A stretch of 60,266 nt of DNA from Pirellulales bacterium. GTDB lineage: Bacteria; Planctomycetota; Planctomycetia; Pirellulales; Thermoguttaceae. Shown here piece after piece: positions 8,810-17,578 of this stretch. Positions within the stretch are counted from its first letter, which is position 1. Each line of letters starts with the position of its first letter. The notes under the pieces are model-generated. The model saw nothing but the letters and a program-made list of their open reading frames with translations, ran no database searches and was not told the DNA's origin. The translations under genes were made by a program, and so were the position numbers. The DNA lies in contig JAFGRD010000144.1 of NCBI GenBank assembly GCA_016935315.1, positions 1 through 60,266 on the forward strand, written 5' to 3'.

Positions 8810-9004
8810 TCACGGACTGGCGGGTGCCCCGTAGAAACCGTGCGTCCGGAGGTCGCCTTCAATGCCACCCCACATCCCGCCGGACTGCTGCCCCAGCATG
8901 CCGATTACGCCGATGACAACCAACAAGATCATGGCAATCATCACGGCGTATTCAACGGCTGTGACCGCCTCTTCCTCGCGCAAAAAGCTGGTGATCCATT
9001 GCAT
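8810..9004 (-). CDS. Flp/Fap-type (type IVb) pilin
   Basis: A 64-residue pilin with a short charged leader, then the family hallmark EEAVTAVEYAVMIAMI (Glu18-Tyr19 followed by a hydrophobic helix to about residue 38). The tail is rich in Gly and Ser. Flp pilins are assembled by Tad machinery and processed by a prepilin peptidase; none of those genes is in the window. A GGAGG ribosome-binding site lies 5 bases before the ATG. The gene is downstream of the pseudokinase gene on the same strand, separated by 117 bases. The structural subunit may be one of several dispersed pilin genes. Confidence 0.85.
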   Translation of the reverse strand: MQWITSFLREEEAVTAVEYAVMIAMILLVVIGVIGMLGQQSGGMWGGIEGDLRTHGFYGAPASP

Positions 9005-9121
9005 AATGAACCTCCCTTCCGGCGGAGCGCCGAAGGGAAGAAAAGGGAATTCGGTAAAGGAGCTGGTGAAAGGGCCCGGTAGACAGGCCCTATTGGAACC
9101 CTACATTATAGACCGGATTTG

Positions 9122-11614
9122 TCAAATCTGCCGGCTCGGCAAACTTGGCAACGCCGCCGGCCAATGGGCCCCGGCGGGGTCGATCCCCGGTGGCTCGTTC
9201 GAACGCAGCGGGGCTTGCCAGCGAAGGACGCGGCTGGCCTCAGGGCCCGAAGACGCCTCGCCGGCGAACTCCACCGCGCTGCGGACGACCCCCGCGATCG
9301 AGACGGCCTCGTCGTCGAGCACTTGCGGCGACCCGTCGGAACGGACCCACGCGGCGACAATCGCCTCGGGCGTGACCAGCGTTCCTTGGCCGGCCCAACT
9401 CAAGCTCCGCAGCACGACCTCGGGCGACTGCGGACCGGGAAAGCACAGCAGGCCGGTGCCGCGACGAGGCGCGAGGACGCAATCGGTCGTCTGAATCGAG
9501 ATCTCACCGGGAGGCCCCTCCAGCCGCCGACAATCGCACTCCAACAGGCCGCCGGCATCGCGCAGCGTGACCCGCGATGCCGCAATCAACACCGGCTCCT
9601 CCGACGTGGGGCAGTGGTCCAGACGCACCAGCGGCCCCGGCCCCAGGTGGAGCGTGTTGGCGACTTCCACCGACAAGGCCCCGGCCGTCCGGCAATCCAG
9701 CCCGGCCCCGACGCCCCGCAGCAGGCAGTCGCTCAGTTGCACGCGGCCGCTGGGCAACTCCATTTCCGCCCGGCTCCGATCGGTCGGATGTGTCCAGCGA
9801 ATGGCAACCGGGCGCTCGACGGCCGCCCGGCTCGCTCGACTCTGCGGATCCGGGGCCGAGCGAAAGGAGCAGCCGCGGAACGCCGCCCGGGCGGAGCTGA
9901 GGCAGATGACAGCACCGCTGTTCGGGCCCACATCGGAGGCGTCCGATCCGGCATGGACAAAGTCGATGTTCTCGAAGCACACGTCGTCCGCCGCGATCGG
10001 CAGCCCGGCACGGGGCACCAGCACGACCGGCCGCTCTCCCGGTTCGCCCCGCACCCGCTGGCCCGGGCGAAGCGGCAGGCTGTCGACCTCCAGAGGCGCG
10101 TCTGCCGCGAGCACGAGATCCCGTGGCCCCTGGGCCGTCGCCTGCGGCGGTTGCGGGTGTGCGGGCGAAGGTGATGGAGGGGTCGGCTGTTCGACCTCGT
10201 AGTGTGCCGGGAGCACGGAGTTTTGGGAAACCGGGTCTTGGGAAGCGGGATTCCGGGAGACACGGTCCTGGGAACCCGTGCCGTGGTTGCCCGCCGCCGG
10301 CCCTTGCCCAGAACTTTCCGGCCGGCGGGAAGCGGCGACGGCGTCTTCCGGTACCAGACTCGCTGTTGCCGGGCTTGGCACGGGGGCGCCCCGGCTTGCC
10401 GCCCATCTGTCAGCGAACGGAAGTCCGTCGCGCCACATAGGCCAGGCCATTGTGGCCGCGACGACGAGACAACCCGCCATTGCGGCCCACCGCCAGGAAG
10501 TGCGGTGCGACGGCCGGGACGGTCGCACGGCCGGACCGCGACGACCGGGCGGGCGATATGGCCGGGGTACGCACCGGATCGCCGCCGGGTTCCCGCGGCC
10601 GCCGGACGGATCAAGCATGGCTGCCAGCCGAGCCAGCGACTGGCAGCGGTGCCTCGGTTGGCGGTGGAGGCATGCCGAAACGGCCTCTGCCAGCGCGGTC
10701 GGCACCTCGGGGGCCAACCGCCGGAGTTCCGGGATCTTGGCCGTCTGGGCGGCCCGCAGCTTCGCCAGGCTGTCGCCTCCGGCAAGCGGCCCACGCCCGC
10801 AAAGCAGGTGCCACCAAACGCACCCGCACGAAAAGACGTCGCTTGCGATCGTCGGTGGCGTGCCCTCGGTGATTCGCTCGGGGGCCATGCTATCGAAGGC
10901 CTCGGGCGGCAAGTCGGCGTGGGCATATCCTTCCTCGGGCCGCAGCGCCGGGCGCAACCCGGGATGCAACAGCACGACGCGCCCCGCGTCGGTCAGCAAC
11001 AACCCCGAGACGCTCAGGTCGCCATGGCACAGGCCGACGCGTTCCAGTCGGGCCAAGGCGGCGACCATGGCCCGGGCGATCGTCAGCACCGTCTGCGGCG
11101 GAAACCGGCCGTAGCGGACCATCCACTCGGCCGCGCTCTGTCCCTCGACCCACGGCGAGGCGGCCCATAGTTGCCGGCCGTCGTCGCCGACCTCCGCGAC
11201 CGGGGCCAGGTTCTCGCAGCACAGCTTCCCGGAAACGGCGGCCAGCGCCTCGAGCCGCCCCAGCAGCCCGTCGGCCCGCCGCGAGGCCTCCGGCACCACC
11301 ATCAGCCGCACCAGCTCGGCGGAATCGACCCGTCGGGCCTGATACGCGACCGCATAGCCGGGCCATGGCAACGGGCGGCAGACCAGGTAGGGTCCCACCC
11401 GCAGCGAGGCCGCCCGGCCGGCGTTGATCTCGGCGGCCTGAAACGCCGTGAGGATTCGGGCCTGGGCCAGGGCGTCGACCCAGACCGACTCGAACCTGGG
11501 CAGGTCCCTGGCCAACCGCCGGACCCGCCGGCCCATCTGGCCAACTTGTTCGGCCGTGGCCAGACCGAGGCGCTGCAGCAGCGCGGCCAGTTGTGGCGGC
11601 GGTTGTTCCCGCAT
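9122..11614 (-). CDS. Membrane pseudokinase with C-terminal beta-helix domain
   Basis: An 830-residue protein with an N-terminal Ser/Thr-kinase-like fold (about residues 70-340), one membrane helix (AGCLVVAATMAWPMW) and a C-terminal extracytoplasmic region of short beta repeats resembling a right-handed beta-helix. The kinase fold is recognised from CHGDLSVSGLLL, MAPERI and SDVFSCGCV, but it is degenerate. The catalytic loop keeps HGD (197-199) while the metal-binding Asn position is Gly204. The DFG triplet is replaced by HPG (217-219), and no VAxK lysine is visible. It is therefore probably a pseudokinase that binds a partner rather than phosphorylating. The start at 11614 is inferred from where kinase-like coding begins; further upstream the frame looks non-coding. 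It is divergent from the NfeD gene. Confidence 0.75.
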   Translation of the reverse strand: MREQPPPQLAALLQRLGLATAEQVGQMGRRVRRLARDLPRFESVWVDALAQARILTAFQAAEINAGRAASLRVGPYLVCRPLPWPGYAVAYQARRVDSAELVRLMVVPEASRRADGLLGRLEALAAVSGKLCCENLAPVAEVGDDGRQLWAASPWVEGQSAAEWMVRYGRFPPQTVLTIARAMVAALARLERVGLCHGDLSVSGLLLTDAGRVVLLHPGLRPALRPEEGYAHADLPPEAFDSMAPERITEGTPPTIASDVFSCGCVWWHLLCGRGPLAGGDSLAKLRAAQTAKIPELRRLAPEVPTALAEAVSACLHRQPRHRCQSLARLAAMLDPSGGRGNPAAIRCVPRPYRPPGRRGPAVRPSRPSHRTSWRWAAMAGCLVVAATMAWPMWRDGLPFADRWAASRGAPVPSPATASLVPEDAVAASRRPESSGQGPAAGNHGTGSQDRVSRNPASQDPVSQNSVLPAHYEVEQPTPPSPSPAHPQPPQATAQGPRDLVLAADAPLEVDSLPLRPGQRVRGEPGERPVVLVPRAGLPIAADDVCFENIDFVHAGSDASDVGPNSGAVICLSSARAAFRGCSFRSAPDPQSRASRAAVERPVAIRWTHPTDRSRAEMELPSGRVQLSDCLLRGVGAGLDCRTAGALSVEVANTLHLGPGPLVRLDHCPTSEEPVLIAASRVTLRDAGGLLECDCRRLEGPPGEISIQTTDCVLAPRRGTGLLCFPGPQSPEVVLRSLSWAGQGTLVTPEAIVAAWVRSDGSPQVLDDEAVSIAGVVRSAVEFAGEASSGPEASRVLRWQAPLRSNEPPGIDPAGAHWPAALPSLPSRQI

Positions 11615-11954
11615 TTCCTGCAAGCACGCCCGAAAAGGGCGCGGTTTGAGCAAAAGCTGGCGTGCCAGCGTGCGAACGCGAAACGGAGCCGCATTGTCGC
11701 GGCGACCATGCCCGGTCGCAATAGCGAAAATCGACTTCGGGCCTGTGCGGGAGCCTTTTGCCGATGGCGAAGTCCTGCAGAGGGTGCCGGCGGCGTGGCC
11801 ACACCCGGCTTGCTCCGGGGATTGACAAGACCGTCGGCCCCGGTTTAATGGAATCGGGCGATGGACCGAGGATTCGCAAAGACGGCCCAAGGGCGTGAGT
11901 CCCTGAGCACGGATCCGAGGTACGATGTAGACTGCCGGACCTGTGGTAAACACC
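11615..11954. promoter_or_regulatory. Divergent intergenic region (pseudokinase / NfeD)
   Basis: About 340 bases separate the two divergent starts. Reading frames that cross it look non-coding. The only recognisable motif is a sigma70-like promoter at 11822-11849 facing the NfeD gene. Confidence 0.5.
11822..11849 (+). promoter_or_regulatory. Candidate sigma70-type promoter for the NfeD operon
   Basis: A perfect -35 box TTGACA (11822-11827) is followed after 16 bases by TTTAAT (11844-11849), about 105 bases upstream of the ATG at 11955. The -10 box is imperfect. The call rests on motif and position alone. Confidence 0.4.
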
Positions 11955-13511
11955 ATGAATCGGAACGCCTCTGTTTTCTCGCCGCCTGGCCGAGCGAAGA
12001 GGCCCGGGCCTTGGCTTCGGGCCCTGGGAGCCCTCTTGGGGATCTGCCTGCCGGGTGCAGTCGCTTCCCCGGCCGCCGACGACCCGCCGGAGCGGTTTTC
12101 GCACGGCGTGCTGATCCGCTTCGAGGGCCCCATCACCCCGATGCTCCAGCAGTATCTCTTCCGCAAGCTCGACGCGGCCGAACGAGATCGGGCGGATCTG
12201 GTGATCGTGGAGATCGACAGCCCGGGCGGGTTCGTCGATGCCAGCATTGCCATTGCCGAGCGTCTGCGGGACACGCGCTGGGCCCATACGGTGGCGTACG
12301 TGCCGCGCGAGGCGATCAGCGGGGCGGCGATTGCCGCCTTGGGATGCGACGAGATCGTCATGGCCCCGGACGCCCGCATCGGCGACGCCGGCCCGATCTA
12401 CCAGGGCGAAGACTCCCAATTCCGCCACGCGCCGGAGAAAATCCGCGACTATTTAGCCCAGACCGTCCGCGATTTGGCCGAGGCCAAGGGCCGCCCGCCG
12501 GCGATCGCCGAGGCGATGGTCGACCGCGACGCGGTCGTCTATCGGGTCAAGGACCGTCGGACCGGCCGGGAGACGCTCCTGAGCGAACGCGAGATCCAAG
12601 CCGACGCGGACCCGGACCGCTGGGAAAAGGTCAAAATGGTGCCCGAATCGGAGAAGGGCAAGTTCCTGACCGTCAACGGCAAGAGCGCCCTCGCGTTGGG
12701 CCTGGCCGACGCGACCGCCTCGGGCCGCGACGCCTTGCGCGTGCGCTACCGGCTCAGCGGCGAGCTGCGGATCGTCGAGCCCAGCGGCGTCGATACGGCC
12801 GTCTACCTCCTCAACCTGCCGATCGTGACGGGCCTGCTGTTCGTGATCGGCCTGGTGGCCCTCTACGTCGAGTTCAGTGCGCCGGGCATCGGCCTGGGCG
12901 GCCTGACGGCCGTGTTGTGTTTCGCCCTGTTCTTCTGGAGCCGCTTTCTGGGCGGAACGGCCGACTGGCTGGAGGTGATCCTGTTCTTGTCGGGGCTGCT
13001 GTTTCTGGCGGTCGAGCTGTTTGTGTTGCCCGGTTTCGGCGTGGCCGGGCTGACGGGCCTGCTGTTGCTGTTGACCAGTCTGATCCTGGCCGGCCAGACG
13101 TTCGTCATCCCGCGCACCGAGCAACAGTGGTCCGTGCTGACCGACACGCTGCTGGTCATCTTCGCCTCCGGTGGCGTCTTTCTGGTTGCGGCGGTGGTGC
13201 TGACGAAGTACCTCGGCGAGATCCCCGTGCTGGGCATGCTACAGCTCCGCCCGCCGGACCCGAGTGAGACCGGCCGCGGCGCCGGCGCGCCGATGGGACA
13301 ACAGGCGGGTCTCGAGCCGGGCGACCGCGGCGTGGCCGATTCGCCTTTGCGGCCGGCCGGCAAGGTGCGGTTCGGCCAGCAGTTCGTCGACGTGGTGACC
13401 GAAGGGCTGCTGGTGGACAAGGGCGCGACCGTCGAGGTCGTCAAGATCAGCGGCAACCGGGTGGTGGTGCGAGAAGTGTTACCGAAAGAGGAAGGAGGAT
13501 CCGCGAAATGA
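11955..13511 (+). CDS. NfeD-family membrane serine protease (ClpP-like)
   Basis: A 518-residue protein with an N-terminal signal segment and a ClpP-class serine protease domain (residues 50-250). The domain carries VIVEIDSPGG, the candidate nucleophile Ser122 in AISGAAIAALGCDEIVM, and DARIGDAGPI. A block of four to five membrane helices (about 285-420) follows, then a C-terminal OB-fold NfeD domain (GKVRFGQQFVDVVTEG). Full-length NfeD proteins cleave membrane-associated substrates, often stomatin-like partners; no stomatin gene is adjacent. The ATG at 11955 is preferred to a GTG four codons earlier. The last four bases overlap the next start (ATGA), showing translational coupling. Confidence 0.88.
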   Translation: MNRNASVFSPPGRAKRPGPWLRALGALLGICLPGAVASPAADDPPERFSHGVLIRFEGPITPMLQQYLFRKLDAAERDRADLVIVEIDSPGGFVDASIAIAERLRDTRWAHTVAYVPREAISGAAIAALGCDEIVMAPDARIGDAGPIYQGEDSQFRHAPEKIRDYLAQTVRDLAEAKGRPPAIAEAMVDRDAVVYRVKDRRTGRETLLSEREIQADADPDRWEKVKMVPESEKGKFLTVNGKSALALGLADATASGRDALRVRYRLSGELRIVEPSGVDTAVYLLNLPIVTGLLFVIGLVALYVEFSAPGIGLGGLTAVLCFALFFWSRFLGGTADWLEVILFLSGLLFLAVELFVLPGFGVAGLTGLLLLLTSLILAGQTFVIPRTEQQWSVLTDTLLVIFASGGVFLVAAVVLTKYLGEIPVLGMLQLRPPDPSETGRGAGAPMGQQAGLEPGDRGVADSPLRPAGKVRFGQQFVDVVTEGLLVDKGATVEVVKISGNRVVVREVLPKEEGGSAK

Positions 13512-13981
13512 GCCAAACGCGGGAAACATGTTGTCCGCCCTTTGAGCCGGGGCCTTGGGACGAGACGGAGATTACCTGGGAGAACAAGCGGTTCATCAAG
13601 GATCGCGTGCGGAGCTTCTTCCACATTCCGTTGAATTTCGCCTCGGTGATGCAGCGAAGTGTGGGCCTGATCGAGGCGGCCGACGCCCTGCCCGAGGAAA
13701 TGATCGTGCTGTGCGACGAAAACTCCCTCTGGGGCGCCGACGTCTACATCGACGTGACCCGAGACGTGCCCGAGGCCGAAATGGCCACCATCTCCGGCAC
13801 GTTCTTAAGCAAGGTCTTCGAGGGCCCCTACAAGAACGTGGGGCAGTGGATGCGCCAGATGAGCGAGTACGTCAAGGCGCAGGGTAAAGACCTGAAGAAG
13901 ATGTACTGCTACTACACGACCTGCCCGAAATGCGCCAAGCAGTACGGCAAGAACTACGTCGTACTGCTGGCTCAGGTGTAA
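13508..13981 (+). CDS. Conserved small protein with GyrI-like features and C-terminal CxxC
   Basis: A 157-residue cytoplasmic protein. The central part (VYIDVTRDVPEAEMATISG, then FEGPYKNVGQWM) resembles the small-molecule-binding GyrI/AraC-effector fold, in which a strand with an invariant GPY precedes a helix. The C-terminus has a CPKC pair followed by a conserved-looking YGKNYVVLLAQV, which could bind metal or be redox active. Family assignment is inference; no enzymatic motif is visible. Its start overlaps the NfeD stop by 4 bases and a stem-loop follows the stop, so it is the last gene of a two-gene operon. Confidence 0.75.
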   Translation: MSQTRETCCPPFEPGPWDETEITWENKRFIKDRVRSFFHIPLNFASVMQRSVGLIEAADALPEEMIVLCDENSLWGADVYIDVTRDVPEAEMATISGTFLSKVFEGPYKNVGQWMRQMSEYVKAQGKDLKKMYCYYTTCPKCAKQYGKNYVVLLAQV

Positions 13982-13993
13982 GCGCGTGGAAAG

Positions 13994-14401
13994 ATGACAC
14001 CTGAGGGGGCGGACCCCTTCTCTACTCAAAGGGGTCTGTTTCCCTCCGCCCGGCTGTCGCCCTTGGCCTACCCACGGGCAGATCGCTTGCGTCGCCCGGA
14101 CGGCGAATCGATAACAGCGGGTGTGCCGTTTGGGTTATATGGCCGATATGCGCCGGCCCTCCAACGGCGATCGATGCCATGCCCGCTCGCGGTAACGCGA
14201 GTCGCCAGGCGTGGCGGCCGACTCTTCTTCAGCGCCGACGACGGCTACGTACCGGGGCTGCGCGACCTGGAGCCGAAGACGTTCGCCATGGCCATTCCGG
14301 AGCCCGGCACGTGGACGCTGTTGACCACGGTCGGCATCGGCATCCTCGTTTGCGGCTTCCTCAGGCGAAGGCCCGTCGCTCGCCGGCGTCCTGGCGGCTG
14401 A
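13994..14401 (+). pseudogene. PEP-CTERM protein remnant
   Basis: The C-terminal 30 codons encode a textbook PEP-CTERM sorting signal: IPEPGTWTLL, a hydrophobic helix (TTVGIGILVCGFL) and an Arg-rich tail. Just upstream, RLFFSADDG resembles repeats found in large planctomycete surface proteins. The rest of the frame back to the ATG at 13994 has no signal peptide and overlaps a terminator-like hairpin, so a full exported protein is not encoded. It is best read as the 3' remnant of a longer exosortase substrate. A short expressed protein cannot be excluded. Confidence 0.45.
14012..14036 (+). terminator. Stem-loop after the NfeD operon
   Basis: GACCCCTT (14012-14019) pairs perfectly with AAGGGGTC (14029-14036) around a 9-base loop, followed by TGTTTCC. 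It begins 31 bases after the stop codon at 13981. The T-tract is short, so termination efficiency is uncertain. Confidence 0.5.
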
Positions 14402-14468
14402 GGCCGGCACCGCGGCCTGCCGTGTGGGGTGGACGCGATGCGGGTCGTCACGGAAAGCGATTTGGCGC

Positions 14469-16682
14469 TCAGGCGGCGCCCCGGCGAGCCAGCCGCCGCA
14501 GGCCGGGCGGCGGTTGCGTGGTCTGCGACTGCTCCTGCTTTGGGCTGAGTCGGTTGGCCAGGAAGGTCTCGAAGACCAGGGCGATCAGCACGGCCAGCAG
14601 GAACAGCTCCCAAAGGCTTTGCCCCTCGCGAAGCCACTGGAACGTATCGGTCAAGTCGGCGGGGTCTTCGGCAAAGACCAGCGGCGTGGCGCCGAAATGC
14701 GACTGCAGCGCCTCGCGGCCGACCTTGGCCGGATCGGCCTCGGTCGGATCGACATTCACGGCAAAGGCCCGCGGCTTCGCGCCGATCAGACCCAACTGGT
14801 AGACGCCGATCTGGTGCGTGTCGTCGTAGCGGAAACTCTCCGGCGGGGCACCCTCGGCCGGGGCGATTTCCGGGCGGATCGTCTCGCCGTTGGGCAAACG
14901 CACTTCCACACGCGGCGGCCGCGGAGCGTCGTCCAGCGGCAGCACCAGCGGCGAGCCGGCCAGCACCTGGTCCCGAGTCTGCTCCGCGCCGGCCAAGTCG
15001 AAGGTCAGCCGCACCAGCAGCGGCAGGAAGATCGGGCGCAACGGCAGGTTCGACCAGCCGACGTGGGCCCCGGTGCCCAGCAGAAGCACTTTGCCCCGCC
15101 CGATGCTCCGCTGCACCAGCAGCGGCTCGCCGTCGTCGAGCCGGGCCAACACCCGGACGCCGGCCGCCTCGTCGACGTCCAGACGGAGGTGCTTGTAGAT
15201 CAACACCGACTGATACAGCGACGCCGGCTCCACCAGGTCGCTCAGCGCCGGGTGTTCCTTGTCGAGGAAACCAATCTGCCAACTGTCGCGATCGCCGCCG
15301 GCGGCCGGCGCGCGGACGTCGAGCAACGGCACCGGCAGCAAGCCCCGCCCGGCTTCCTCATTCATTCGGTTGTAGGCGTCCGGATCGACGTGGTCGCCGC
15401 CGATCCAAACCAGGTTCCCGCCGCCGGCCACGTAGGCGGCGAGCTGCCGGGCCGTTTCGTCGGCCAGCGCCGGCAGGTTGACGCAGAAGATCACCTTGAA
15501 GCCGGCGAGCTGCCGGGTGGGAAGCTCGTCAGCCGTCAAGGCGGTGGTGCGAATGGCCCAATCGCCCGCCGCGCCGGGTGCCAGCGCCTGCTCGACGTAG
15601 AAAGTGTCTTCCAGGTAGGGGATTTCGTGGCGCTGGGGCTTGACCACGGCCACGGGGATCCCCTGGTCGATTTCCAGCGCGAAGAACCGCCGGTCGTCGA
15701 GTCGCGAGCCGTCTTCGCCGGCCAGACGGACTTCGCCGCGGCAGAGCCCGCTGCGGTCGCACACGAATTGGGCGTCGTGCTCCAGGCGGCCGCCGGGCGG
15801 GATCTCCAGCGCGGCGCTGGTGTATTTCTGGGCGCCGTCGACGTACAGCTCCAGATGCCGCTGCTGGGCGACCGGCGCGGCGTTGAACAGCTCGACCTTG
15901 GCCAGGATCGGCTGACCGGCAACCGGCAGAGCGGCCTCGAGATCGACGCCGTCGATCGCCACGTTGGGCTTCGGCACCTGATGGCAGTCGACCACAATGA
16001 TCGGCACGTCGGCAACGGCCGAGCCGTCGCGAGACTGTTCGGCGGCGAGCGAAACCTGCTGCAAGTCGGTCAGCACGTAGAGATGCTTGCTGGCGGCGTC
16101 GGAGTCGGCCAGCAGTCGTTGGGCCTGGCGGATCTTCGCGTCCAGGTCGGCCCGCTCGTAGCTGACGCCTTCGGTATCCGAGGGGGCGTCGATCCACTGG
16201 TTCAGCAGTTGGCGGACCTTCTCGTGGGTGCGGTCGAGGTGTCCCGCTTCGGGGAACTTCGGTCCGTCGGTCAGCAGCAGCGCCACCTGATCGCCCTCGT
16301 GCAGCTCGCCCAGGATCTGTTCGGCCGCGTGCAGGGCCGTGCGGAAGCGGACCCGGCCCTGATCGATCAGGCCCATGCTGGCCGAGTTGTCCAGTACGAT
16401 GGCCACGGCGGTGGCCGTCCCGCCGCCCCAGAGCGCGCTCAGGTGGGTCAGCGTGGGCCGGGCCAGCCCGAAGGCAATCAGGATCAAGACGGCCATCCGC
16501 ACCGCCATCAGCAGCAGATCGTGAAACCGCTTCCGCCGCCGCGTCTTCTCGACGCTGATCTGCAGGAACCGCAGCGTGCTGAAGGGCAGCTCCGTGGCCT
16601 TCTGGCGGCTGATCATGTGCAGCATCAGCGGAATGGCCGCGGCCAGGCCCGCCAGCAGGAAGGGAAGCGAGAGGAACGTCAT
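14469..16682 (-). CDS. BatA-like membrane protein with von Willebrand A domain
   Basis: A 737-residue inner-membrane protein. Two N-terminal helices flank the BatA motif LPFSTLRFLQ. A VWA domain follows, with the MIDAS motif DNSAS (Asp98, Ser100, Ser102), then a large extracytoplasmic region containing a GATase-like segment (LAGFKVIFCVNLPAL, YVAGGGNLVWIGG), and a final membrane helix near residues 700-720. BatA proteins work with MoxR ATPases and DUF58 proteins in envelope stress or metal-centre assembly. The ATG overlaps the DUF58 stop by 4 bases, so it is translated with the two genes upstream of it on the minus strand. No MoxR gene is present in this cluster. Confidence 0.85.
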   Translation of the reverse strand: MTFLSLPFLLAGLAAAIPLMLHMISRQKATELPFSTLRFLQISVEKTRRRKRFHDLLLMAVRMAVLILIAFGLARPTLTHLSALWGGGTATAVAIVLDNSASMGLIDQGRVRFRTALHAAEQILGELHEGDQVALLLTDGPKFPEAGHLDRTHEKVRQLLNQWIDAPSDTEGVSYERADLDAKIRQAQRLLADSDAASKHLYVLTDLQQVSLAAEQSRDGSAVADVPIIVVDCHQVPKPNVAIDGVDLEAALPVAGQPILAKVELFNAAPVAQQRHLELYVDGAQKYTSAALEIPPGGRLEHDAQFVCDRSGLCRGEVRLAGEDGSRLDDRRFFALEIDQGIPVAVVKPQRHEIPYLEDTFYVEQALAPGAAGDWAIRTTALTADELPTRQLAGFKVIFCVNLPALADETARQLAAYVAGGGNLVWIGGDHVDPDAYNRMNEEAGRGLLPVPLLDVRAPAAGGDRDSWQIGFLDKEHPALSDLVEPASLYQSVLIYKHLRLDVDEAAGVRVLARLDDGEPLLVQRSIGRGKVLLLGTGAHVGWSNLPLRPIFLPLLVRLTFDLAGAEQTRDQVLAGSPLVLPLDDAPRPPRVEVRLPNGETIRPEIAPAEGAPPESFRYDDTHQIGVYQLGLIGAKPRAFAVNVDPTEADPAKVGREALQSHFGATPLVFAEDPADLTDTFQWLREGQSLWELFLLAVLIALVFETFLANRLSPKQEQSQTTQPPPGLRRLARRGAA

Positions 16683-17578
16683 GGCATGTTGCGCTTGGTG
16701 ATGTAGCGGGAGAGCATGAAGTCGTAGGGAACCGAGGTGTCGGTCATCACGTAGTCGATCTGCGTTTCGGCGCAGGCGCGGCGGTAGCCTTCGATGAAGG
16801 CCTCCATCTGCTCGACGTAGACGTCGCGGACGTAGGCCGGATCGACCTGCATCCGCTGGCCGGTCTCCAGATCGCGCAACGCCACCGGCTCGCGGAAGGG
16901 AAACTCGATCTCCGCCTGGTCGAAGACATGGAACACGATCACTTCGTGCCGCCGGTGGCGGAAATGGTGCAGGGCGCGGATCACTTCGTCCGGCTCGTCG
17001 TAGAGGTCGCTGATCAGCACGATCAGGCAGCGGCGTTTGAAGCGGTTGGCCAGCCGGTGCAGCGTTTCGGCCACGTCCGTCTCCTTGGCCGGGGTGATCT
17101 GCTCGAGCTGCCGCATCATCTCGTTGAAGTGGCGCGGCGAGCTGCGGGCCGGCATGTCGAGCCGGATCTCCGTGTCGAACGTGGTCAGCCCCACCGAATC
17201 CTGCTGCCGGGTCATCAGATAGGACAACACGGCCGTCAGATACGAGCCGTACTGAAGCTTCGTCAGCCGCCCCTGGTGGCTGTAGCCCATCGAGCCGCTG
17301 GTGTCCAGCAAGACCTGCACCCGCATGTTGGTCTCTTCTTCGTACTGCTTGATGTAGAGCCGGTCGGTGCGGGCGAGCATGCGGTAGTCGAGGTGCCGCG
17401 GGTCGTCGCCGGCGGTGTACTCGCGGTGCTCGGCGAACTCGACGCTGAATCCCTTGTAGGGGCTGGAGTGCAGGCCGGTGATGAACCCCTCGACCACGCC
17501 CCGAGCGACGACCGAGAGGTTCTTCACCCTGGCCAGGGCGGAAGGTTCGAGATATCGATATCCGGTCTGAGGGCTCAT
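16679..17578 (-). CDS. DUF58 protein with VWA-like MIDAS
   Basis: A 299-residue soluble protein with the DUF58 signature EFAEHREYTAGDDPRHLDY followed by an intact MIDAS-like LLDTSGSMG. Proteins of this group are usual partners of MoxR AAA+ ATPases. The start at 17578 is chosen because it overlaps the preceding stop by 4 bases (ATGA) and is followed at once by conserved sequence; a start 26 codons earlier would lie deep inside the upstream gene. It is the middle gene of a three-gene coupled set. Confidence 0.88.
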   Translation of the reverse strand: MSPQTGYRYLEPSALARVKNLSVVARGVVEGFITGLHSSPYKGFSVEFAEHREYTAGDDPRHLDYRMLARTDRLYIKQYEEETNMRVQVLLDTSGSMGYSHQGRLTKLQYGSYLTAVLSYLMTRQQDSVGLTTFDTEIRLDMPARSSPRHFNEMMRQLEQITPAKETDVAETLHRLANRFKRRCLIVLISDLYDEPDEVIRALHHFRHRRHEVIVFHVFDQAEIEFPFREPVALRDLETGQRMQVDPAYVRDVYVEQMEAFIEGYRRACAETQIDYVMTDTSVPYDFMLSRYITKRNMP

